This document shows positions 44,056-49,690 of a stretch of DNA of 64,000 nt, piece after piece. The stretch covers positions 1 to 64,000 of the forward strand of contig JAEEWS010000006.1 in assembly GCA_016287765.1 (NCBI GenBank). Direction: 5' to 3'. The notes below the pieces were generated by a model. It was not told the origin of the DNA, did not search any database, and saw only the letters and a program-made list of their open reading frames with translations. Origin of the DNA: Lachnospiraceae bacterium. Its GTDB lineage: Bacteria; Bacillota_A; Clostridia; Lachnospirales; Lachnospiraceae. Within the stretch, counting starts at the first letter, position 1. Every line of letters starts with the position of its first letter. A program made the position numbers and the translations under genes.

Positions 44056-44129
44056 GCCCTGTCATCTGCCCTGTCATCCGCCTGTCATCTGCCAGTCATC
44101 CGCCTGTCATCCGCCCTGTCATCTGCCCT
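44056..44129. repeat. short tandem repeat (six units of 11-12 bp)
   Basis: Six units of GTCATCYGCC plus C/CT run head to tail, alternating GTCATCTGCC and GTCATCCGCC. It lies in the 260-base gap between ispF and the CopZ-like gene, in which nothing else but a terminator is seen. Confidence 0.85.
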
Positions 44130-44142
44130 TTTCTCTGTCCGT

Positions 44143-44171
44143 AAAAAAAGCAGCGACTTTAGGCCGCTGCT
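44143..44171 (-). terminator. terminator of the CopZ-like gene
   Basis: On the minus strand AGCAGCG and CGCTGCT enclose a nine-base loop and are followed by a T-run. Confidence 0.85.
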
Positions 44172-44182
44172 TAGATCTTTGA

Positions 44183-44401
44183 TCAGTCTTCTGTTGTGAT
44201 TCCTTTAAAAGTATAACCGGTTTCCTTGATGACTGCTTCGAGCTTTTCTGCATCGATCTCATTATCTGTCTTTATCACACAGAGGTTCTTCTTGTGATTA
44301 GCCTTTACTTTCTTGACATCGAAATTCTTTCTGATGGCATCATTCACATGTGCTTCGCACATTCCGCACATCATTCCTTCGATCTGTACATTATAAGTCA
44401 T
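44183..44401 (-). CDS. heavy-metal-associated (CopZ-like) protein
   Basis: A 72-residue ferredoxin-fold metal-binding protein. The conserved motif GMMCGMCEAHV (about residues 9-19) has the CxxC that binds Cu(I) or a similar ion. The rest follows the beta-alpha-beta pattern of the HMA family. It may pass copper to an exporter; no copper ATPase lies in this window. AAAGGAG precedes the ATG, and it has its own terminator. Confidence 0.85.
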   Translation of the reverse strand: MTYNVQIEGMMCGMCEAHVNDAIRKNFDVKKVKANHKKNLCVIKTDNEIDAEKLEAVIKETGYTFKGITTED

Positions 44402-44514
44402 AATAAACTCCTTTCATGAGTGAAATCATACATGATCACGAATTACAATTAGCATACAGTAACTCGACACATATAATAGCACACTTTCTACCATATGAAC
44501 AAGAGTTGATTTTA

Positions 44515-45072
44515 TCATTTATCCAGCAGATCATCCTCAGGCGGGAAGTAAATATTTGATATATCCGCTTCCTCAAATCCGTACATTACCTTTGCAAAAT
44601 TGGTGCATACGAAACGGAAGGTCTCAGATGAATATTTAATTCCAAACATAAGAGCCAGATCGTTAAAATGCATGGGAGATATAGCATGTCCCCATTCGGA
44701 TTTATCATTCTCGACTCTCTTATTCTGTAAGAGACAGGAAGGAGTAAGCTTGTATGTCTTTCCACCCTTTTTGCTGACACAAAGAATTTCAATATAGTCT
44801 TTTCCGTTTTTCTGGCAGATAAGCTCATAGTCCTGCTTCTGCTCTTCAAGATCAAGTTCCTTATCAAGAATCACAGCATTCTCATATTCACTGCTATTCT
44901 GTCCTTCACCTATAAACAATCCATGCTTGTTGTTGTATTTAACCAGTTCGATCAGTTTGTCTATACTGCTCTGATCCAGAACCGTTCCTATGGGTGCAGC
45001 TTCACTGTTTGTCAAAAAGGCTACAAGAGCATCTATTTCGCCCTGTGAAAGTAATGTTTTATTATCAGACAT
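44515..45072 (-). CDS. unknown protein with a FliM/FliN-type N-terminal motif
   Basis: A 185-residue soluble protein I do not recognise as a whole. Its N terminus, LLSQGEIDALVAFLTN (residues 7-22), closely matches LSQxEIDALL, the N-terminal segment of the flagellar switch proteins FliM and FliN that binds phosphorylated CheY. The rest (residues 40-185) is an acidic, mixed alpha/beta region without FliM or FliN domains. It might bind CheY-type regulators or a switch component (inference). GGAGG precedes the ATG. No neighbour supports a flagellar operon. Confidence 0.6.
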   Translation of the reverse strand: MSDNKTLLSQGEIDALVAFLTNSEAAPIGTVLDQSSIDKLIELVKYNNKHGLFIGEGQNSSEYENAVILDKELDLEEQKQDYELICQKNGKDYIEILCVSKKGGKTYKLTPSCLLQNKRVENDKSEWGHAISPMHFNDLALMFGIKYSSETFRFVCTNFAKVMYGFEEADISNIYFPPEDDLLDK

Positions 45073-45240
45073 GACTTACCTCCGTAAATATCTATATTAT
45101 TTTTGTATTTTACCCGAGATTTGCTAAAAAAACAATAAAGCACTTGTAAAATTCTTTCTATATACATTTTTTATTTCTCTGTTCTATACTTTACCTTCTT
45201 CAACAGCCGCTTTATAAAGAAAAAATCTTAAATTTCCTTC

Positions 45241-45269
45241 TTGACAAACCCCCAAGTTCTTGGTAATAT
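45241..45269 (+). promoter_or_regulatory. promoter of tRNA-Val and tRNA-Met
   Basis: TTGACA (45241-45246), 17 bases and TAATAT (45264-45269), 24 bases before tRNA-Val. Its sequence is close to the tRNA-Thr promoter. Confidence 0.8.
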
Positions 45270-45293
45270 ATGCGAGTGCCTTACGAAAGACAT

Positions 45294-45366
45294 GGGATCT
45301 TAGCTCAGCTGGGAGAGCATCTGCCTTACAAGCAGAGGGTCATAGGTTCGAGCCCTATAGGTCCCA
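45294..45366 (+). tRNA. tRNA-Val (anticodon TAC)
   Basis: Acceptor GGGATCT pairs with AGGTCCC, anticodon stem TCTGC/GCAGA with loop CTTACAA, T-loop TTCGAGC. TAC reads valine GUA codons. No CCA is encoded. Confidence 0.94.
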
Positions 45367-45396
45367 TTTTAAATGATTTCTTTTAGGCACATATAT

Positions 45397-45470
45397 GGCG
45401 GGATAGCTCAGTTGGCTAGAGCATGCGGTTCATACCCGCAGTGTCGAGGGTTCAAATCCCCCTCCCGCTA
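45397..45470 (+). tRNA. tRNA-Met (anticodon CAT, elongator type)
   Basis: Acceptor GGCGGGA pairs with TCCCGCT (first pair G-U), anticodon stem TGCGG/CCGCA with loop TTCATAC, T-loop TTCAAAT. It lacks the C1-A72 mismatch and the three G-C anticodon pairs of the initiator. tRNA-Ile2 with a modified CAU cannot be fully excluded. It shares a transcript with tRNA-Val. Confidence 0.88.
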
Positions 45471-45476
45471 CGAAAA

Positions 45477-45510
45477 TGAAAAAAAGAGAGTCTTTAGACT
45501 CTCTTTTTTT
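45477..45510 (+). terminator. terminator of the tRNA-Val/Met transcript
   Basis: AAAGAGAGTC, TTTA and GACTCTCTTT with T-rich flank on the right and A-rich on the left. Confidence 0.9.
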
Positions 45511-45519
45511 CATTTATAT

Positions 45520-45659
45520 ACACAGTGAAGGGATTTGAACCCAAAGGCACAAAGGGGCTGTCGAGGGGCAGTGTCGCGGGGCGCACGATGTCCTGTGGAC
45601 ATCAGCTTTGCGCCGACCGGAGCGAAGCGTAGACCAAATCCCCTCCCTCTTGGGTTGCT
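45520..45659. other. GC-rich structured intergenic element
   Basis: A 140-base element with nested dyads. At its centre GATGTCC-TGT-GGACATC lies inside GCGCA/TGCGC-type arms. Outer arms AACCCAA, GGGATTTG and their complements occur in crossing order (A-B-A'-B'), so a pseudoknot is possible. One end, GGGATTTGAACCC, resembles a tRNA T-arm, but no cloverleaf forms. The only open frame across it is not credible as a gene. Function unknown. Confidence 0.5.
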
Positions 45660-46252
45660 GCATCGATTTTCGTAATTTTCTGAATTTCCGATGCCCTCAC
45701 ATGTCCCGGGAAGCATAAAACAGCATCGGAATTCGCTTTTTCCGAATTTCCGATGCTCTAACATGTCCCTGGAAGCTTAATACAGCATCGGAATTTCCAT
45801 TTTCTGAATTTCCGATGCCCTCTCCTGTCCCGGGAAGCTTAAAAAAGCATCGGAATTCGCTTTTTCCGAATTTCCGATGCCCTCTCCTGTTCCGGGAAGC
45901 TTAATACAGCATCGGAATTTCCATTTTCTGAATTTCCGATGCCTTCTCCTGTCCCGGGAAGCTTAAAAAAGCATCGGAATTCGCTTTTTCTGAATTTCCG
46001 ATGCCCTCTCCTGTCCCGGGAAGCTTAATACAGCATCGGAATTTCCATTTTCCGAATTTCCGATGCCCTCTCCTGTTCCGGGAAGCTTAATACAGCATCG
46101 AAATTTCCATTTTCCGAATTTCCGATGCCCTCTCCTGTCCCGGGAAGCTTAAAAAAGCATCGGAATTCGCTTTTTCTGAATTTCCGATGCCCTCTCCTAT
46201 CCCGGGAAGCTTAAAAAGGCATCGGAATTCATTTTTTCTGAATTTCCGATGC
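45660..46252. repeat. array of ten 62-bp hairpin repeats
   Basis: Ten copies begin at 45660, 45723, 45785, 45847, 45909, 45971, 46033, 46095, 46157 and 46219, a 62-base period (63 for the first). Each holds an inverted repeat bounded by GCATCGGAA and TTCCGATGC with a loop of about 16 bases, followed by a nearly constant linker with CCCGGGAAGCTTAA. Two versions alternate in the middle: one with GGAATTCGCTTTTT (preceded by AAAAAA), one with GGAATTTCCATTTT (preceded by AATACA). On the minus strand the first version has T6 after the stem, like a terminator. The array ends 10 bases from the deacetylase stop codon. Confidence 0.95.
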
Positions 46253-46262
46253 TGTTCTTTTT

Positions 46263-46913
46263 CTACCCTCTGTAGTCGTTGATGATATCCGAGAAAAGTA
46301 CCCTCGGGCGGTTCCCGTAGCCGGTCTTTTCATTAAAGAGAGGCTGCTTTGCCTTAAAGATCTCCGTTACCGTCAGGAATTCATAATCCTGCTCCAAAAG
46401 TGTGGGGATCACGGTCTTAAGAGCTTCAACGGTAGCATCGTTATCCACAAAATCATGAAGAAGATAAAGCACTCCGTCTCTTGCATTTTTTAACATTTCT
46501 GTCTTTCTGTATTCCGCGTCTGCTCTCTCTTCCCAGTCGAGACAACCTATGCCTGATATAAAGATCTTGTCTATCCAGTCATACATCTCAGGCTTCACAT
46601 CGATGTAGGGCGGACGGAAAAATAAAGGTCGTTTTCCCGTAAGTTCTTCAATGATAACATCTGTCTTTTCGATCTCATTCTTCACCTCTTCTTCCGTCAT
46701 CTGAGACATATGAGGATGGGTAAAGGAATGATTGCAGATATCGCAGCCCATGCTGATAGCCCGTTTTGCCACCTTCTTGGACTCCTCGGTCACATTCCGG
46801 CCGATAAGGAAAAAGGATGCCTTTACGTTATATTTCTCCAAAAGATCCAAAACCTTGGGTGTGGTAATGGTATTCGGTCCGTCATCAAAGGTCAATGCCA
46901 CTTGTTTCTTCAT
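46263..46913 (-). CDS. polysaccharide deacetylase family protein
   Basis: A 216-residue NodB-type domain that removes acetyl groups from sugars such as N-acetylglucosamine in polysaccharide or peptidoglycan. The motifs are intact: VALTFDDGPN (residues 4-13, catalytic Asp), HSFTHPHM (metal His), FFRPPY and LYLLHDF near the end. It has no signal peptide, so it would act inside the cell unless it is exported another way; this is unusual for the family. The start at MKKQVALTF is chosen by GGAGG seven bases upstream. The hairpin array follows its stop codon. Confidence 0.88.
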   Translation of the reverse strand: MKKQVALTFDDGPNTITTPKVLDLLEKYNVKASFFLIGRNVTEESKKVAKRAISMGCDICNHSFTHPHMSQMTEEEVKNEIEKTDVIIEELTGKRPLFFRPPYIDVKPEMYDWIDKIFISGIGCLDWEERADAEYRKTEMLKNARDGVLYLLHDFVDNDATVEALKTVIPTLLEQDYEFLTVTEIFKAKQPLFNEKTGYGNRPRVLFSDIINDYRG

Positions 46914-46953
46914 TAAACCGCCTCCGTAAATTTCTGAATGATCCATTAAATAT

Positions 46954-46987
46954 GGCAGCCCCATACAGTTCGCTGCCCTTTTTTTTT
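46954..46987 (+). terminator. plus-strand terminator-like hairpin without an obvious gene
   Basis: GGCAGC and GCTGCC with a 12-base loop, followed by C and nine T on the plus strand. No plus-strand gene lies upstream of it. Confidence 0.5.
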
Positions 46988-47033
46988 AATGCTGTATAAG
47001 ATTATATCAAAGTTCTTTCTTTATTACATCCCA

Positions 47034-47834
47034 TCATTTGTCAAGTTTCAGGAACTTATATGCATTATCGTAGAAGATCATCCTTCTCTCATCATCGGTC
47101 AAGGGCAGCTTCATGAATCTCTCGTATTCCTTTTCATGATTCCACATGGGGAAGTCCGTTCCAAAGAAGGTTCTTTCCACTCCGTGCTCTCTGATCATGT
47201 CTGCCGCAGTCTGAGGCTCCAGTTTGAACAATGCGCTGGAAGTGTCGATGTAGAAATTTTTTCTTCCAAGCAAATGTTTTCTCGACTCCTCCCACTCGGA
47301 ATAGCCTCCGAAGTGAGCTCCGATGGCTACCAGGTCCGGCACCGCATCAAGGGCTCTGGCCATGCGGATGGGGTTAGAAAATTCATAACGATAGTCTCCC
47401 GTATGGATCAAAACCGGATATTCGCCTGCAAGAAGCTTGAACATACGGATAGCCTCCTCCGAATCCAGGGCAAACTTCTGGAAATCCGGATGGATCTTAA
47501 CTCCGTGAAGTCCCAATTCCCGGATCAGCTCGATGTCCTCCTCCAGTTTAGGCGAAAAAGGATGAAGTGTGGCAAATCCCACAAACTCCGGATGTTTCGC
47601 GCACTCTGCCGCGATGAATCTGTTAATGGATTCCACCTGCTTGGGGGTAGTGGCAACGGAATGAACAAGATAGTGAAGGCAATTTATCTTTTTCCCGTTT
47701 TCCAAAAGCCGCTCCGGCAAGCCATTCTCACTCATTTCAAGGTGATAGAAATCCCCAACGTTCTTAACCGCTTTGGAAGCTATCTTTTCGGGGTAGATGT
47801 GTGCATGAAAATCTATTTTATGGAAATCTTTCAT
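47034..47834 (-). CDS. amidohydrolase family protein
   Basis: A 266-residue TIM-barrel metal-dependent hydrolase of the amidohydrolase 2 type. The metal motif is IDFHAHIYP near the N terminus; further likely ligands are in LIHTGDYRYE, AIGAHFGGYSEW and FGTDFPMWNHE. This family includes decarboxylases and hydrolases of aromatic or lactone substrates; the substrate is unknown. The start at MKDFHKIDF is chosen because AAAGGA lies upstream, though an ATG six codons earlier is possible. It lies between recO and the deacetylase. Confidence 0.83.
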   Translation of the reverse strand: MKDFHKIDFHAHIYPEKIASKAVKNVGDFYHLEMSENGLPERLLENGKKINCLHYLVHSVATTPKQVESINRFIAAECAKHPEFVGFATLHPFSPKLEEDIELIRELGLHGVKIHPDFQKFALDSEEAIRMFKLLAGEYPVLIHTGDYRYEFSNPIRMARALDAVPDLVAIGAHFGGYSEWEESRKHLLGRKNFYIDTSSALFKLEPQTAADMIREHGVERTFFGTDFPMWNHEKEYERFMKLPLTDDERRMIFYDNAYKFLKLDK

Positions 47835-47921
47835 CAAGGTTTTTCCTTTCATTACATTAATGCGGCGTAGTATATCACTTTTAAGAAAAAAAGTAAATAG
47901 TAAGCGCGTGCTAACCAACTA

Positions 47922-47952
47922 TAAAAAAAGCCAAAGGGGACTGTCCCCTTTG
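47922..47952 (-). terminator. terminator after recO
   Basis: On the minus strand CAAAGGGGAC, one base and GTCCCCTTTG are followed by GC and seven T. It lies about 40 bases past the recO stop codon, beyond the REP-like core. Confidence 0.88.
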
Positions 47953-47961
47953 ACAAAAATT

Positions 47962-48001
47962 TCAAAATGAACCACTAACCCCGTCCCCAAAGGTTCAAAA
48001 T
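47962..48001. repeat. REP-like core overlapping the recO stop
   Basis: TGAACCACTAACCCCGTCCC (47968-47987) is the same core as in the palindrome at 30.33-30.40 kb. Its outer ends TGAACC and GGTTCA can pair. The TGA stop of recO lies inside the element's TTTTGAACC. Confidence 0.75.
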
Positions 48002-48744
48002 ACATCCAGCATTTCTTCGGTTTTCATGCTGTGGCCCACCCTTACCTTTATCCAGGAGGCTACGACCCTGTCCACCTCTTCCAGAACACTGTCGGAAACC
48101 GTGAATCCAAAAAGTTTTTCAAGAGGAGATGAAACTATGTACTGGAGTGTATACAGAGCGGATCTGGAGATCCTTATACCGATGTTCTTAAGGTTGCAGC
48201 TGTCGCAGATCACGCCGCCTTTTTCGGCATCAAACCGGATCGCCTCATCCTCCAGAAGGCCTTCTCTGTGACAGTTCAGGCAGGAATAGAGTTCCGGCAT
48301 TTCACCGTCTTCGGTCAGATAACGAAGTTCGAAGGTCCTTCGCAGGAGTTTCTTCGGCATCTGTCCTCTTTCCAATGCTCTCACGGCCACGTAGAGTAGG
48401 TTCAGGATCTGTCCCGGCTGTACGTTTTCACGGGACATGTAAAGAGCGAACTCGCAAATGTACATGCCGTAATATATGCTATTCATATCATTTCTGATAT
48501 CACCGAAGTAGGTCTTCACATCGGCACTTTCAAGATTATAGCTGTCTCTGCCTTCATAGAGATAAAACTCTCCGAAGGCAAATTGCTGAGAACACGCCAA
48601 AAGGGCGCCGGTAGGTCTCCTGGCGCCCCTTGCAAAAGCGGAGATCTTTCCCCGCTCCGTGGTCAATATAGTAATTCTTCTGTCGTATTCTCCCACAGGC
48701 ATGGATGCAATGATCATGCCCGTGACTTTGATCTTATTGTACAT
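47995..48744 (-). CDS. recO: DNA repair protein RecO
   Basis: A 249-residue recombination mediator that loads RecA at gaps with RecF and RecR. It has the N-terminal OB fold (VTGMIIASMPVGEYDRRITILT), the helical middle and the zinc-binding CLNCHREG / ICDSCNLKN (about residues 160-190). Length is normal. It overlaps the end of era by 11 bases, a common neighbourhood. Its last codons run directly into the REP-like element. Confidence 0.95.
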   Translation of the reverse strand: MYNKIKVTGMIIASMPVGEYDRRITILTTERGKISAFARGARRPTGALLACSQQFAFGEFYLYEGRDSYNLESADVKTYFGDIRNDMNSIYYGMYICEFALYMSRENVQPGQILNLLYVAVRALERGQMPKKLLRRTFELRYLTEDGEMPELYSCLNCHREGLLEDEAIRFDAEKGGVICDSCNLKNIGIRISRSALYTLQYIVSSPLEKLFGFTVSDSVLEEVDRVVASWIKVRVGHSMKTEEMLDVF

Positions 48745-49681
48745 CGATATCTTGTTTATTATATCCGAAATTCTTCATAAGACTCTCGGAATCACGCCAG
48801 TCATTTCTGACCTTAACCCAAAGTTTCATGTTGACCTTGCACTCACACATTTTTTCTGTTTCTATCCTTGCCTGAGTACCGATCTTTTTAAGCATGGCGC
48901 CCTGTTTTCCGATGATGATACCCTTGTGGGATTCTCTCTCGCAATAAATGGTGGCTTCCACATCTATGCAGGGCTCTCCGGTTTCTTTGACCTTGCGTTC
49001 ATGCATTTTCTCTATGGTGACCGCAATGCCGTGAGGCACTTCGTCCCCCAAAAGCCTTAAACACTTTTCCCTGATGATCTCGGCGGTGATGGCTCTTTCC
49101 GGCTGGTCCGTGACCGTGTCCTCATCAAAGTACATGGGACCGTAGGGCAGATACTTAAATATAGTACTTAAAAGATCATCCGTCCCTTTTTTCTTAAAGG
49201 CCGAAATAGGAACGATCTCCGAGAATTTAAAGGCTTCATCATAGGCTTTTATACTGTCTGCCAGTTTCTCTGCCCTTGACTTTTCCTTATCGTCCTTTAA
49301 AGTGTCTGTCTTGTTTATTACCAGCACCACAGGGCAGTCAAGAGTCTCCAGGGTTTCAATGACCGTTCTTTCGCCTGCTCCTATAAAGGTGGTGGGCTCC
49401 ACCAGCCAAAGCACCAGATCTGCATCCTGCAAAGTGTTGGTCGCTACCTTCACCATGTAGTCCCCCAGCTTGTTCTTAGCCTTGTGGATCCCAGGCGTGT
49501 CCAGAAAGACGATCTGTCCTCTTTCGTCGGTGTAAACCGTCTGTATCCTGTTTCTTGTGGTCTGGGGCTTATCGGAGGTAATGGCTATCTTCTGACCTAT
49601 GAGGGCATTCATAAGCGTAGATTTCCCCACATTGGGTCTTCCGATGATAGCCACGTATCCTGATTTAAAATTATTATCCAT
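48734..49681 (-). CDS. era: GTPase Era
   Basis: A 315-residue GTPase needed for 30S subunit assembly. The G motifs are GRPNVGKST (P-loop), PQTTRNRIQ (G2), FLDTPGIHK (G3), NKTD (G4) and PISAFKK (G5); the C-terminal KH domain has IIGKQGAMLKKIG, which binds the 3' end of 16S rRNA. The ATG at 49681 is preferred over a TTG just before it, with GGTGA upstream. It lies between the M16C peptidase gene and recO. Confidence 0.97.
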   Translation of the reverse strand: MDNNFKSGYVAIIGRPNVGKSTLMNALIGQKIAITSDKPQTTRNRIQTVYTDERGQIVFLDTPGIHKAKNKLGDYMVKVATNTLQDADLVLWLVEPTTFIGAGERTVIETLETLDCPVVLVINKTDTLKDDKEKSRAEKLADSIKAYDEAFKFSEIVPISAFKKKGTDDLLSTIFKYLPYGPMYFDEDTVTDQPERAITAEIIREKCLRLLGDEVPHGIAVTIEKMHERKVKETGEPCIDVEATIYCERESHKGIIIGKQGAMLKKIGTQARIETEKMCECKVNMKLWVKVRNDWRDSESLMKNFGYNKQDIDVQ

Positions 49682-49690
49682 CAATTCACC

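Noticed and set aside
43948..44199. Short plus-strand open frames over the tandem repeat
   Set aside because: They are produced by the repeat itself, lack ribosome sites, and overlap a minus-strand terminator.
45397..45470. Initiator tRNA-fMet
   Set aside because: The first acceptor pair is G-U instead of the C-A mismatch and the anticodon stem lacks the three consecutive G-C pairs.
45510..45764. 84-residue open frame across the structured element (minus strand)
   Set aside because: No ribosome site, Cys/Arg-rich chance composition, and it is built from the inverted repeats.
45660..46252. CRISPR array
   Set aside because: The repeats are long, imperfect and include the would-be spacers, which are nearly identical rather than unique. 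No cas genes are nearby.
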